Of a stretch of 64,000 nt of DNA, positions 33,605-47,040 are shown piece after piece. Numbering within the stretch: the first letter of the stretch is position 1; each line of letters begins with the position of its first letter. The stretch is from Gonocerus acuteangulatus (lineage: Eukaryota > Arthropoda > Insecta > Hemiptera > Coreidae). The notes beneath the pieces are model-generated. The model saw nothing but the letters and a program-made list of their open reading frames with translations, searched no databases and was not told where the DNA came from. Where the stretch lies: NCBI GenBank assembly GCA_946811695.1, contig OX328124.1, positions 34,060,203-34,124,202 of the forward strand, given 5' to 3'. Position numbers and translations under genes: made by a program.

Positions 33605-34884
33605 TACGTGAATAATATTTCTATTCTACGAGAATGGTCCTACAGAACAATGACATTACATCAGGGAGTCTGATTGGCTAAGCTGGGGGGTAACATCTCT
33701 TCAGGTACAACCACATTCAGCCAGCTTTTACGCCACATGGAGAATGCGTTTGTGATTGACTCTAATCTCCGGTGAATTGCCCTCGGTATATTTATACCTC
33801 AAAACTTCCAGCAAATGTCAATCTAGCTTAAATGAAGATCATATACTCATGGGTTTGAGTTTCTTTTGCTGGGAAAACTTTTTCTTCATAGTTCTACATG
33901 AATCCTATCGTTGTAAAATAATGAAATACGCTCAGTTGCTAGGATGATCATATCCTATAAGCGACTGTTGTTTGTTATACAGCAGCTTTCCAACCAATTT
34001 GCCAAGTCTGTGCTCAGAGGACATTTCTCTAAATTACTTTCGGGAGAAAGAGTGTGCCCTGAGATTAGGATGAGCCCCGACGTAGATGAAGGCGGCGAGA
34101 TGAGACCACAGCCTCTAAGAGGATGACACGAGAAGGCGATAAAGAGCAGAGGTAGATAAGAGGGGCCAGGATGAAATGACCCAAAGAGATTGGGTAGGAC
34201 AGCTAAAGGGTCCTCCAAGGAGATAGAAAGACTTAACTTTATACCCCCTACTTAGACTTTCATACCTCTCTGGAGTGGCCACCGTTCACCCTTTCTTACT
34301 TTCAGCTCTCCTTGCGCCTTTCTTAAATCCTCTCTTCGGCTCCCCTCATGCATTACAACCTTTGTGTTCGATGAAGAGATTGGGCCAGTCATTTTACAAA
34401 GCAGGCCGCGATTGGGTCCTTGATTTTGAATAACAATGGACGGAAAATATTAAGGACCTTGCGCAAAAAGGTTTTGAAGTTTTCTATTTTATGGATAAGC
34501 TCATTAAAAGGGGTCCATAAACAGAAAATTGTAAAACAGGTAACAATAGTATACATAATACTCGATTTTTTCAGGAAAAAGATGTTTTGGGGGGGGGGGG
34601 GGTGACACGCCTTAAATATAAAAAAAAAAAAAAAAAAATAAATAAAAAAAAAAAAAAACGTATGTTTGCTAATTTCTATTGTCAAATTCAACTCCTGATA
34701 ACATTAAACTTTCACCCGATAGAGGTATCTACGGTGAATCTTATAAATTGTGAGCACATTCCAACAACAGAGAAATAATTAGCTCAGAGCTGCACAATAT
34801 TATAAACATGTGGAGAATACAAACACAGATTGAAAATAGGCTAAGAAAATAATTCATATCATTGAGGAATCTTGTTGGACGTCC
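33605..34884. other. No gene; homopolymer-rich stretch
   Basis: Contains a G14 run (34590-34603) followed by A-rich tracts (34621-34658), and a purine-rich block at 34070-34230. Open frames here are low-complexity artefacts. Confidence 0.6.
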
Positions 34885-35000
34885 ATGAGCTTACAAAAAG
34901 TTAAAATGAAATTAGGTTTTCTTTCCACCAAAAAGTTTATTCTGCTGAGTACTTTTGGACAATAAGCGTCATCTTCAGAGCTCAGAAGTTTATAAAGTCG
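34885..35000 (-). repeat. Penelope-like 3' tail, degenerate
   Basis: The minus strand reads GAGCTCTGAAGATGACGCTT, a short loop, then CAAAAGTACTCAGCAGAATA and AACTTTTTGG. This keeps the stem and the position of the GAAACGT-type box, but the box is mutated. No inverted partner was found. Confidence 0.45.
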
Positions 35001-35252
35001 GTCTTGTAACGAGCCCAGTTGACGGTACTCATTTACCGAAATCGCTCAGCAAAAAAACTACTTAATTTCTCTTACGACCCTCGCTGTTTTATATGAATCT
35101 TTGCTTCCAGAATTCAGAAAATTTGTTTTAAAAATAACCCACAATCCTTTTATGCACTGTAAAGAAGAACGGGAAGAAAGGGTGACACGATTCTAATGAC
35201 TAGATTCAGATATGGACACACCTTACTGTTACAAGGATACTAATAGAACAAA

Positions 35253-35556
35253 AACTATATGGTGATCTGTAGACAATGTAACTCATTACTAACAGGAAAA
35301 CATATTTACAGACTATATACTAATAAATCGCTGACAATTTCTCACGACTTCTTTGGTATATTTACAATAGGATAGTCCTAAAACATTGAAACGTTGTTTG
35401 TAACAACTATATGGTGATCTGTAGACAATGTAACTCATTACTAACAGGAAAACATATTTACAGACTGTATACTAATAAATCGCTGACTATTTCTCACGAC
35501 TTCTTTGGTATATTTACAATAGGATAGTCCTAAAACATTGAAACGTTGTTTGTAAC
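35253..35556 (+). repeat. Two-copy tandem duplication, 152 bp unit
   Basis: AACTATATGGTGATCTGTAG starts both units (35253 and 35405). They differ at only a few positions (for example ACTATATAC against ACTGTATAC). Recent local duplication of non-coding DNA. Confidence 0.92.
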
Positions 35557-36942
35557 AACTATAATCTATGCCAAGGACAAGACGGGCTCATGCATATACT
35601 TAAAACTTTGTTAGCAACTCCTCCGTAATTATTCCTGAATGAATATCATTTTTATTATTAGTATAAATTATTTAAGCAGATTTTTACGCAGGGTAATTAA
35701 AGTATTAATAATATAGAGTTTTAAAAACTATTTCCCATTCTTTTCATCCTTACAAATATATTAACTGAATAACGTTTAAAATCATTCACCAAGAGTCAGA
35801 ATTTGTTAGGATTCACTAAGTGTGATACAATTTGGCAACGTTCTAAATCGCATTTTGTTTTTCTACTCAGTACTGTTCATAAAAATTATTGAAACGTACT
35901 TAGTACTAGTGTGTATGCGGGAGCACGTACTATACTAAAGATAGGTTCAAAAATCTTGCAACTAACTGTTGATCGCTACAACAGTCCTTCTAGGACATGG
36001 GTCTCTGCCACAATTCTACTCTATTCCACGCGGTTTGATGCTAGGTTCCGCTAATTTCGGATCCCTAGCGTCCGGAAGTCCTCCTACAGGTCGCCTCTGC
36101 CTTCGTCTGCCTTTCTTTCTTCTTCCTCCAGGTGCGTCATTTTAGGGAGCGGAGAGTTCTATTCATTCCACGTGCCATAACCACCGTTTTCGACCTTTCT
36201 CAATAGCAAACAGGATGTAAGATTCGCCATACAACTCCGTTAGTTCTGACAGCTACCAGTGCTAGTCGGTTGCACATAATTTTCATTAAAAATACAAAAT
36301 AACTGAATTTTTATCGAGTCTTCCCGCGGCATAATGCAACACAAATGAGTTTAGTAGGGCTGATAAGATGCTGGGAGAAAGGCAATAATGAATTCGAATG
36401 TACAATAATCTGCATTGTAAATCTTGAGAAAGAAAGTACTCCCCACCCCAATACATTACTAATAAAGCGTGACCCTAAAGACTTATCTATAGAATGAATT
36501 CAATACAATCTCAGAAAGGAGTTAAAGATACGACGTTCCAGAGTTCATAAATAAATAGCGCTGTCTGGTGGCGCATAGTAATATGGCTCTGAGAAATATA
36601 ATAGCCCTCTTTCAGAGAAAATAATCGCATAATGCTTTGGAAATTATCTCTGTCAGGTTTGATTACAGTCGAAAATTTTGAAAAATGAAACGATTCATCG
36701 CTGAGGAAAATGTTACTTATCTTATCATTATTTAACAATGATAAAAGGAAATGCACGTGTTGTATTTGTATACACTCACGTGGGAAGTGCACAAATAAGC
36801 AGAACATGAGACTAGAAACTGACGAATTTAGAAAATTTATATTTGAAAGAAAAAATGAAATCTTTCGACTTATATGGAACGAAACTTTAGGAACATTTTT
36901 TTGCAACTGAGAAGGTTCTACGGAAATTAATTAACCTATGCA
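35557..36942. other. No gene or element recognised
   Basis: A 131-codon minus-strand frame (36511-36906) overlaps a plus-strand frame and shows no domain or codon-bias signal. I do not call it. Confidence 0.5.
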
Positions 36943-37072
36943 ATGTACTGTGTAACATACAGTCTTCTTTTTCGTACATGGCCACCGCGCATGCGCGAAC
37001 GCCAGCGGACACTTTTTTGTAATGCTTTGTTTTTAGTTTAGTCATCGCTAAAGCATATTTATGCTAAAATAA
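36943..37072 (+). repeat. Dispersed repeat R2 with GCGCATGCGC palindrome, copy 1
   Basis: Matches the reverse complement of ~54010-54148: GTAACATACAGTCTT, TTTTTCGTACATGGCCACCG, then CGCGCATGCGCGAACG and TTTAGTTTAGTCATCGCTAA. The palindromic core equals the consensus of NRF1-type binding sites. It is conserved in both copies while flanks differ. Confidence 0.75.
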
Positions 37073-38344
37073 AAAAAGATATCGCTCGCGAAAGTGTTTT
37101 GATTCGATTAAACACGCCGAGTATCTGCAAAAAATGTACCTCAAAGCCTGTTAATATAGAACTGCGACGATTTCATTTCCCTGTATTTCGCAATAATACG
37201 GTGATCCTTTATGGACATAGTATTTTTGTGCACCTTTTCATCAAAATCAGTCCATTTTTGTAGACATTAATAATTATTAATATAATTATAATTATATACA
37301 CAGACAGAAACCGTTTTTGTGTATATTATATGTCGACCATTTTTGGTAACACTTCAAGGATTACCGGTCATAAGGATGACGTAATAACTGGGCTTTTCTC
37401 TCCATAGGTAGGAAATAAACGCGCTAAAACTTAATAAACTTATAATACATATTAGCCACTAAAAAGAGGCCTATTGTTTAACACGAATTTTAAACAATAA
37501 GAATCTGAGCTAAAAAGACATTCTGTAAGAAAAGCAGGAAGCCAAAAATAAAAGCAAGGATCTCTTCCCTTTTTCATTAAAAACCAACGCATAAAAACAG
37601 AGACGGGAAAATTCTCAGAAGCAGAAGTTGATATAAAATATAGAATGCATATAAATTAGGGGGGAGGCGAAGCTCCCACGCTTTTTCCGCAGCCTTCCCT
37701 TCATTTACATCAAGAATACCAACAACGGAACAGTAGCTGATGGAATAACTAAATAAAAACTCAAACTTCGTCTAAAAAAATAATAATGAAGTTGTACTGT
37801 TCCCTAAAATAATGTGTATATAAGAAATATGGAAGGATCGTAGGGATATTATATTTTTTTTTATAGGAATGACAAACTTTCTGTCTTCTAAGATGTCTTT
37901 TCGTATGGTCTTGTCCAGAGTAATGCTGAAAAATAGATAGGTATCTATTATTCCAGGAGGCACAAATTCGGTAAGTTGTGTTATATTTTGTCATAAAGTT
38001 TAATTATATGGAAGTGTTTTACGGTAACAATGTGTTTTTCTCAGAAAATAATTCAGACACGTTACATGGTACAGTTACACATGAGATTATTTAACTATAC
38101 CGTCTGACATGGCTGAACTATTCTGAAAAAAATCCCACTTAGTAGCCTTTCTATAACACTTCCAAAAATAAAAACTTCACGACAAAATATGACACCGCTT
38201 ACCGTGTGTATGTGTTAATGAAGCAAGTTTAAATAACGTTTGAGTTTTGTTGGCCTGTGTTTGTTTGTTAGGAGCAGCTTCAGAAGATAAAATAAAGTAT
38301 TCATATTAAAACTCCACCAAATACAGATACAATAATGATTTGTA
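37073..38344. other. No gene or element recognised
   Basis: AT-rich, short frames only. Confidence 0.55.
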
Positions 38345-39455
38345 TATATATGCATAATTGATTGGCTCAACTCTGACTTCTCGATGGAGAAAAGTATTTC
38401 AAACAAACCACGCGCGTCGGCTGCAATCCGCAAGAACTTTGTTTTGTAAAGTCCGAAGTCTTTTTATGTCCGTCGTGCTGGAACCATACCAAACAGGGCA
38501 GGCGTAAATCGGTATTGGGAGGATCATCGTTTTGTAAAGTAGTGTTACTAGTAACGATAAGTGTAATGTTTTTCTATTCATCAGTGGGTACAGATTTTTG
38601 AGTCTTAAGTGTGCCTGGTGAGTCGTACTTTTGTTAATGAGTTGTTTCCTAGCAAGTCGTGTATCGAAATGCAGTCCTTCATAACGCACTTCTTAGTCCT
38701 TCGGTCTCAAGGAACTAGGGCTCCATTCAATCCGATTTCTGGGCTTAAATCGTTAGAGAACCTCATAAGGAAAGAGATTTTAACCTCTGTTTTGGTTGAA
38801 TTCAGGACCAGCCGCCATTTGGTAAACCAGCGAGTCCAGAAGATCGCCGTTTCTTGCCGGTTTTGAAGCACTTTGGACAGATTATTTTGACTGGATAAGA
38901 TAAGAGTGTTTTTCGCAAATTTTACAAGCTGAGGAGAAGCGAATGGATCTTCTTCAGGCATGTCGAAGACGAAGAGGAGATAGATAAGGGGGCTCAATAT
39001 ACCTTGTGGAACCCCACATTGTGGAACACACAGCATTCAGGGCGATCTTGCGCTAAGGGTGGTCCCAACCCTGACTTGGAATGTACGATCCTCTAAGAAT
39101 GATTTTATTGAGGAGAAGAGATTGAATGGTGGTAAAGTCTTCATTAGTTTTTATGATAAACCTAAGTGCCTGACGAAATCGAAGGCCCCTTTCAAGTTCA
39201 AAAACAATTCAGCTGCGTATTCTTTGTCTTCAAATCCTTTAACTATGGCCTCTGCAGCTCTTTTTGCTTGGTGCTAAGCGCCGTGATGATGTCTGAAGGT
39301 TGTTGAGATGGAATAGTGGAAGTCTCTTCAAGATGTTATAGAATTCTTCTCCAAGCATTTTTCTCGTAGTTTGCCAAGTATACGTAACGGACGTATTGTG
39401 CGATAACTGGTCGTTCTGTGCTTTGGCTTCCCTCCTTGCAAAACATGAGCACATC
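38345..39455 (-). pseudogene. Jockey-like LINE reverse-transcriptase pseudogene
   Basis: Read on the minus strand in successive frames: AAELFLNLKGAFDFVRHLGL (the fingers/palm A motif, normally followed by the catalytic Asp-containing helix), SFLEDRTFQVRVGTTLS, then CGVPQGILSPLIYLLFVFD (RT motif B/4), VKFAKNTLILSS where a FADDTA-type catalytic box is expected, NSTKTEV, then a thumb region with LYKTMILPIPIYACPVWYGS and RLRTLQNKVL. These are hallmarks of Jockey-superfamily RT and thumb. At least three frameshifts or stops and loss of the catalytic Asp pair (KN in place of DD) make it inactive. The endonuclease domain and 5' end are absent. Confidence 0.82.
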
Positions 39456-39567
39456 GCGTTTTATCATACCTTTACACTCTAGAAGAAAATTGATTAATTA
39501 AATGATAATTCTGTTAGCTGTTCATTACATATATTAAAGGGCAAAACTATTCATGTTTATTTTTGCA

Positions 39568-39765
39568 GGCCCGGTGGGCCGTGAGTGCTAAAGCGTATAT
39601 ACTCCGTGCTTAAGGCCGGATTTGATTCCCACTTGGGGTGATGGCTTTTCTTTCGAAAAAATAAAAGGCATCAGCCCTGTCATGGCTAGAAAAGGGTGGT
39701 AACCTATAGATACGCCGTCCGAAAATTCGTAGTCTTTAATAAATGGACGTTAAAATTTAAATAAA
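39568..39765 (+). mobile_element. tRNA-like SINE, second family
   Basis: Head GGCCCGGTGGGCCGTGAGTG with a degenerate B box (GGATTTGATTCCC), then GATGGCTTTTCTTTCGAAAA, then GGCATCAGCCCTGTCATGGC and the shared AAGGGTGGTAACCTATAGATA module. It ends in TACGCCGTCCGAAAATTCG and an AT-rich tail with TAAATAAATAAATG. Copies in reverse at 59929-60068 and 63727-63833 define the family. Confidence 0.78.
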
Positions 39766-42479
39766 TAAATGTTTATTTATTATTTAAACGAATTAATCAG
39801 GAATTGTGACTTCAGAGGAATGAAACAAGAACCACCAGTACCTAGGGAACCGAATAATAGGTGTTACCTTTATAAGAGTTTGTTAGTAATTAGTAATTTG
39901 ATGCCAGCTGACCCCAAGATGACTAATCAGCCGTCTATTCCAAGTATGGCCCCTCACAGGCCAAGGACTGAATACTCTTCCATTCAGACTGTCATGGCTT
40001 CATTAAGCCGACGAATCTAGGACGAAGGTCAATGTTTTTCGTAGGCGGTCTCCTTGACAGAGGGGCCTACATGTCTGGGAATACACCTGTATAACTGGGC
40101 TAAGAAAACAGTATGATATCATCGCTTCGTTCGGGTTGCCTACAAAGTGACTAACACATTTATTTGAGCAACCTCATACGATCTCCGAGCAGCTGTTACA
40201 TAAGGGGAGGACGTGCTAGAGGTACGTTCAGGTAGAACTAGACTACAATAAAATTTACCTGTGATCCCATCTCCACGCCGCTTTTCAAAAAGTCACTTTC
40301 TTACTTTCAACTTCCCGAAACTCGTTCCCAATTTTGGTAATACATTCAATAAAGAAAAGGGGTATAGGAGTATAGGAGAGGTAAAATAAAGGGTTTTAGG
40401 AGATGACCAAGTTATTATTCGTTGGTAAATTTATAAAAGTCGTTTTTGTCTAAGCCTTGCAAAAAATATTTAAGCCTATCTATCTCACATGTTAGCCATT
40501 TTTTTTTCTCGAAAATGAAGCTAACAACCAACATTTTGGACAAAGATATAATGAAACCCGTGTTTATTCAATGAATACTCTATGGAGTAACATTTTTAGA
40601 CAAAACAAAATCTGGATTTTTGTACGCAGCAGTTTTCCTTATTAATTGCATATTTCCGAATTTCTTGAATCAAATTAATAATTAAACCCGTTTTCTTGAT
40701 TGAAAAAAAAATCTAGTCCCAAAATTTCAAAATGTTTTTACATAAACGAAATATTTCGCTTTTAAAAATATTAAATTTAACGTCAGTAGTTCTTAGGTCT
40801 TGCAATAGCCTTTTACTTAGCAGAATGAGAATTGCTATAAAAAATATCATTGACCAAGAATTGTCCTATCATAAATCAGTAGAGTGGACAGTTCGTGAAT
40901 CCAGGGAATATTTCAGAATTAATGTTTAATAAGTGTCTAAAGGGCCTGCGTTAAACATTTGAAAGAAGGGAATCACTGATGTGCGTTTAATAAAACGCTT
41001 TTTGCCCAGGGTAGGGACGCGCTTAATTACTTTTTTTGTCAAGCGAGAGAAGCAATTAAGAAGAGAACAATAAAGGCAGAATTTTCGAACCGCGAAACCC
41101 GAACCGTCTCATCTTCCCACTCATCCAGAAAGCTTTCTGGTATTAAATATACGCCCTCAGTAATTTAGGAGCGAACAGGTAACTCATATAGAAATATACA
41201 TTGTACTGATGGAACAATAGAAATATATTTAATTTGAAATGAGGGCCGCAGAAGTAAAGGGGTTAAGTGACATTTTTTGAAAAGAAAATGAGTTAGATAC
41301 AGGAATGGGTTGTGAACACCGTGATCTTGTGGGTGGTAAAGAGATCCAAGTGATTTTCTTGGCAGTTGCTGCAACCTAGCTTGTGTTCTCTTGAATAGTG
41401 TTTATTCTGTAATATTAAGCCCAGAATGAAATTAAGGGGTCTATGTGCGGAATCTCCAATTCTTGCGCATATTACTCAGAAACCGGATGATAAACCTATT
41501 ATGTATCATCGATAATTAACAGCTAAGGAACTGAGGATTGTCTAAAATGATCTATAAAAATCTAGTTTTTGCTATGACCATATATGTTGAACTTTGACTC
41601 CATTTTCCTCAAAACATTGAGTTTGTTACTTACACCTCTTGACCCCTGGGGTCGTCAAAGGTATTCTAACAAAATTGATTTTTTGATCTAACACAAAATT
41701 AACAGTGAATTATTTTAATTCGCGCTGTGTCGCTCATTATTTTTTTGTTATGTATACTTCGTCGGAAATCTGACTATTTAGTAAGAGTTCGCATATTTGC
41801 ATTTTTAATCCTGTACATTAAGAGAAGTATTATCAATAGGCGTGAGAAGATCAATGCTAGGCCAAGGTAATTATTTACGGAATAGATACCACTCTTTACA
41901 AGGCGATAATGAGTAAAACTAAAGATGGAGTCAAGGCTTTCCTTTGTCCAGAAAATCCCACAATCAGAACAGAAGGAGACGTCTCACATCACGCCACCAT
42001 CCGGAGGAAACAGTAATTACACCATTTACATTAAATTAATATCTTTCAATGAATCAATTAATAAAAAAATCCCATTTTTATAGTATAATAAAACAATTTA
42101 TTGTGTATTTTGGGCACCCAATCAGTCGGCACTTATTAAAAATGTATTTCAAGGCCGGCAACTACATACAGCTTGAGCAATCAGAGAATAGCTTGGCTAA
42201 ACTGGGTGACAAAGTAAAAATGTATTCTGAGAAATTATAAAATATTTGACCAATTCGCAGCTTCAACCCCAAATTTTAAATTACATTAAGAAATAGCCTC
42301 AAAAATAAAAGCAAAGGTGATCTGAAGTAGCTTTAGACCATAACACAACTCCCTACAGCATCATATACAATGCAAGTAACCCTATAATCATATAACTAAA
42401 GAAGCATATAACTTGGGAATTTAAGACCCATATAACTAATAAGAGGAAAATACAGAACAAAAGGTACACAAACGCAAAA

Positions 42480-42482
<3 letters not shown>
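39766..42482. other. No gene or element recognised
   Basis: Short frames only (up to 83 codons). No strong repeat match within the window. Confidence 0.5.

Positions 42483-42560
<78 letters not shown>
42483..42560. repeat. Compound (CA)n(TA)n microsatellite
   Basis: About 20 CA units switch directly to about 16 TA units at 42523. TA growth at the edge of a CA tract is typical of slippage-driven compound repeats. Confidence 0.95.
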
Positions 42561-43940
42561 TCTAACGTCGAAGGCGTTGTTTGGATACAATATGGTGGGG
42601 GGGGGGAATAAGAAAATATAAGTAAGAGTTAACACTGCTGCACATTCATTAATAAACAGCTGATTAGAATGTAAATAACGTCCTTCGGTATACTGTAATA
42701 CTGTTTACGTCAGATATTTTTGTACAGGATGACACTTAGCAAGTCTACGTCATCATCTCGCTTATTCACAGCCTCCAATAAATAAGAATTGTTTATAAAG
42801 AATAATAATAACATAATATGCATTACGAAAGATTTTAGAAGATGTTAAGCAAAATGGCCCGTTAAAAAATTATTAAAAGTGAAATTATTTCCACGACTTT
42901 TCTATATTTTTTGTTTCATGATTACTTGTTGATATTTTCATACATTTCGATAGTTTCGTAATTACTTTCTGTTTATTAATAAATTTTAGAAATTAAGATT
43001 TTTTTCCAATTATCATCAAGGATGAATGTAGTATAAGCCTTCAAATCGTATAATCACGAATGAAAATTATTAAGAATTAATATTCCTTTAACACTAAAGC
43101 TTTACGAAAAATATAAGGTAGAACTGTTTACTCAAGGCATCGCGAAAAGTAATCAGTTTCCGTAGAATAATAAAATAATTATAGCATAATTACGATGACG
43201 ATGCTAAAAAATACCGGCATTCAATGTGCAGATTGCAGTTCCATTCATTTAGTAACTTTTATAAACAATAATTATACAACATGCAAAATTTGATGGCAGC
43301 AAAATGATTACTACTTTCAAATTAAGAAATACAAATAGCATTAATTTTACGGGCATAGTACTATATACGCTTACAAAATTTGATTACAAAAAAAAACAGT
43401 TGTTAAAAAATAAAAAGGGATAAAAAAAAATTATATAATTTGTATGGTTTGATAAATTAAGCTGGGTTATTTATTGTTATAGTCTGAAAATAAATGTTAC
43501 CTATAGATATAATAAGCATTGATTATCTAGATAGGTAAATGTGTTTCAATTTTTGAAATATAACGTTTATTTTTCCTCCTTCATAGTGAATATACTAGCG
43601 GAAACAGTGGAGGTCCGGTGTGTCCAAGTGTCATGAAACCACATCCAAGTGATCCACACGTAAGTGTAATACAATGTCTACATACCTAACGAAAGTTATA
43701 CTAGCGGAAACATTAATGCAGTACTAAGTATGTTAATATTGTAATTCGTAGATTAAATTTTAATAATTGATAATAATTTTATTAATAATATTTTACTCCC
43801 TGATACCATAATTCAATTTAAAATTAAACTGAGTTATAAGTTGGTAATTAGGTAAGTTTGTCCAGTGTATATATTATTTTTAGATATAAGAATAGTTAAA
43901 ATAAATGTAAGTATTAAAGGGCCAAAAAATGTGAGTGTCA
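42561..43940. other. No gene recognised; very AT-rich
   Basis: Stops in all frames. ACTAGCGGAAACA occurs twice (43594 and 43700) in a short diverged duplication. Confidence 0.5.
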
Positions 43941-44409
43941 AAGGGTGCCTACCGGTGCACCCTTAGTTACGGACCCGTTCCGATCCGATCCAATAGCCAC
44001 CGACTGTCGGAAGAAAAACAAACACATGCATCTCAATGGAGATGCCTACATTGGTCTCGACCCGACCCACCGAACGGCCACCGATTCATAGCCATTCAAA
44101 CTTGGTTGTTTCTAGACCGATTTCGGACCGACGAAGCAAAATGGCGCCAACCCACATATTGTGTTTCAAAAAGGTCTACAGGTTCTAAATCTTAACCAAT
44201 TTCAATGGATTTTCTTTTTATATCAAAGGAAATAAAATTTAGAACAACTTTGTCAATTCAAATTTTTGTTTTTCTTTTACCCTTGTTTATTAAATTGCGT
44301 GGAAAGATGTTTATAACCATCCAATTTTTATAACCTTCTAATGTTTATAACCTTCCAATGCTTATAACCTTTTAGTTACCTTTCTTATAAATAATTTTAA
44401 AATATGAAT
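43941..44409 (-). mobile_element. Non-autonomous DNA element, copy 2 (inverse of 4-6 kb element)
   Basis: In reverse complement it matches 4192-4370 followed directly by 5590-5855: TTATAACCTTCCAATG motifs, AATTTAATAAACAAGGGT, then the GGATCGGATCGG subterminal block and TCCATTGAGATGCATG. It lacks the 1.1 kb interior and the second direct repeat present in copy 1, so it represents the shorter form. The end AAGGGTGCCTACC at 43941 may be the terminal repeat. Confidence 0.6.
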
Positions 44410-44473
44410 ACCAATACTTCTCTTTCCTCCAACATTCAACCTAATCAAAGGGTTCTTTGCTTATTATATGGTA

Positions 44474-44621
44474 TTTTTTTTTTTTTTTTTTACGGCGCAT
44501 CTACATCTAGGTCATTAGCGCCGACATCCAGGGTGCACCGAGGAATTTTCCCAGCGAGCCCTGAGATGAGAAAATTCCTGCCGGAGGTGGGAATCTAACC
44601 CACCATCTCCCGCTTATGAAT
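44474..44621 (-). mobile_element. tRNA-headed SINE, 5'-truncated
   Basis: Poly-T (44474-44491) then ACGGCGCATCTACATCTAGG, GTCATTAGCGCC and a GAAAATTCCTGCCGG body. The B-box region is present on the minus strand as GGGTTAGATTCCC. It matches 54389-54520 closely and stops before the A box, where the 54 kb copy continues into GCGCGCTAGCC. Confidence 0.82.
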
Positions 44622-46413
44622 AAACATAGAACAAATAAAAGCAGATAATTATAAATACACAAACAAAGTAATGTGCAGGCACATATACATCAGAACGTTA
44701 ATTTTTTCTCATATACGTCTTGAAACGTCAACATTCCTGCTCGGAACATCCGCGAATAGTGACATTTGAATTTGATAAAACGCGCTGAAACTTGTTTAAT
44801 ACATGAATTATCGATGGTTCATGCCTTAAACAAGTTTTCACTATTGTTCTAACAGCATCCGTAAAACTAATATTTTAAAGGGGCTCTAGAAGCGTGCCTA
44901 ATCAGTGGCAAGTTCAAATGTGTTGTTCAGTAATATACAAGTTAGCATGAAATATCCAAAAGTGGAATCTTGTCATTATTTTTTGTAGAATGTAATGACA
45001 AAACAAAGCATGCCAGGCCGTGAACAATATAAAGAAATACAAATAATATATTCGAATGCCAGAGCATTTATTTAAAGTCAATTTGAATATTTTGTCATAA
45101 AATAATATTATAATCGAAAAAATTATAAAATATTTGAATTGACTGGAGAGAAAGCATATTGTCTGTGTATTAGACATGGAGAAAACTTAAATACATTTTT
45201 ATCAAGAGACAGACAACTCATTATTTAATCAATATTTAATTTCCTCTAAATGGAAAAGTATCTTAGTAAAATTAATACGCAGATTAATTGATATAGTAAA
45301 TACAGAAATGTGATTCATAGCTTATGTTTTAACATTATTTGAGATTTATATATAAAATGATTTTGCGAGCTCTCCAATGTATACAACCAATCAACCAATT
45401 ACATGAATTAATGAATGTTACAAATATAACATGCACATTCACTACATTTTTCTTTATGATTTAGTTATTTGGGTTCATTTCTTAATTTTCCTCCTGTCTT
45501 ATTTTTATTTTTTTATGTCTGTTTCTACCAATGTTTTGGCAAAGAAAATTCATTAACACATATGCCCGATTAGATCATTGCTGTCTCATAACCTCCGCCT
45601 ACTAGTAAACAATTATGCCTTTTAGTATTTCCTTCTTAACTTTAATGCTTATTGACAAATAGGCAATCTGGAAATGATGTGTCGCGCACTACAGATCCGA
45701 TGATAGATAAACTAAAGGTCACGTTCGTAAACCAGAAAAGTCTGCTGAAACAAACAGCGAACAAAACCGCAGCGCTTCCGGTTTTGCGTAAATATTCTTC
45801 CATCTTAAAAGATTCAGAGGCAGCGGAATCAATTACATATCGCCTGAAAACGTTTTTAAAAAACGTGAGCAAAATTTTGGCTGCTTTTCGAAGAGAGGAA
45901 ATAATAAAACAACTTATTATATTGACAGACTTGATCAGTTTTGTACTTTTGTTAGCGCAGTTCCTTCCTCCCTCTATAGGGAGAAAATCCGTTTATGAGG
46001 TTGACTTCATGCCGCAAACCGGAAGAGCTGACTAGTTTTTATATTTTGTTAAAGATCTCCAAAACGTTTGAGACAACTTGATAACTAGAAGATGGCTTTT
46101 CGAAATCATAATAAGTTTGGTAAAACAAAGGTTCCGGCGAAAATTTCGATAGGCCCCCTCAGTCGTAAAAAACGACGTTGCATGACGTTTGTGAACAGCT
46201 TGGTTTTGTACCATTAAAGGAAAATATTACCAGTATCTGGCATATTGGCCAAATAACAGATAAGATTAAATGCCAAGATAACGCAATTTGCGAATCGGGC
46301 TTTAACACCCAACTGCAAATCGTTCAGAAAGACTAGGTAAAAATCATGTTAAATTATAGTAAATTGTATGTGCGTGAAAGGGGCGAAGGTGTCCGAGAGA
46401 GAAAGGCTGGATT
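44622..46413. other. No gene supported
   Basis: A plus-strand frame at 45652-46035 (127 codons, mixed amphipathic composition, no ATG at its start) has no recognisable domain, and the antisense is also open in part. I cannot support it as a gene. Confidence 0.4.
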
Positions 46414-46462
46414 GTGAGGTAGGCAGACCGCTATTTGTGCTGTGGAATGCAGCCTACCTCAC
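46414..46462. repeat. Short inverted repeat
   Basis: GTGAGGTAGGC and GCCTACCTCAC, perfect 11 bp arms around a 27 nt loop, in a GC-richer island (46370-46660) otherwise without features. Confidence 0.6.
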
Positions 46463-46552
46463 ACAGCTCATAGGCTCTCACTAGAAGCACGTCTCGTGAT
46501 TTCACGCTACTAGCGAGTCTAGTACGAGAAGAGCCGTTACTACAGCATTAGG

Positions 46553-46879
46553 GTGGCAATGAACCAACGACTTATCCACTTAACCCTTGGCCACGAACTG
46601 GGCCGGGGAAAGGGAGATGGAGCTAAGCAACACATCTTCAGGTTGAGGAAAGGTTCGACTGTGTTTCTGTACAATGCTTTTTTTCAAGTGTTATCAGAAA
46701 AGTTTGATATTTCACCTTCATCGGATCGAATACTTCCGGAATTACAATCCCTGTTTCCTCCAACTGAGGTGGTCCTATCAAAATTTTTCTTCTATATTGC
46801 AGTAGAAAGATTATTAGGATTTATAATTAAAAAAGATCACTCGACAATATACTGGAGGACTTTCTTATATTTTATATAA
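46553..46879 (+). other. Unrecognised 108-codon open frame
   Basis: The frame runs from the GC-richer island into AT-rich sequence. Early residues include LTLGHELGRGKGDGAKQHIF, later a hydrophobic FFFYIAVERLLGFII segment. I find no family. The start at 46553 is GTG; the first ATG is two codons in. It could be a fragment of an old element or chance. Confidence 0.2.
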
Positions 46880-46981
46880 ATACCTTTCTTATTAGACAAC
46901 TCATTTTTTGTGACAAATTACAACCAAATTTCTAATGAGGTACTTTAAGATAATCCCATTAGATGCATCCTACTAATGCAT

Positions 46982-47040
46982 CCATATCTCCGGTTCAGCT
47001 TTTGTCGACTGAATAGACAAAAGCTGAACCGGAGATATGG
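46982..47040. repeat. Perfect 25 bp hairpin
   Basis: CCATATCTCCGGTTCAGC... at 46982-47006 is exactly mirrored at 47016-47040, with a 9 nt loop GACTGAATA. Such an exact stem in otherwise diverged DNA suggests a recent small inverted duplication or MITE remnant. Confidence 0.92.

Noticed and set aside
45652..46035. 127-codon plus-strand frame as a gene
   Set aside because: No ATG at the start, an open antisense frame over part of it, and no recognisable family.
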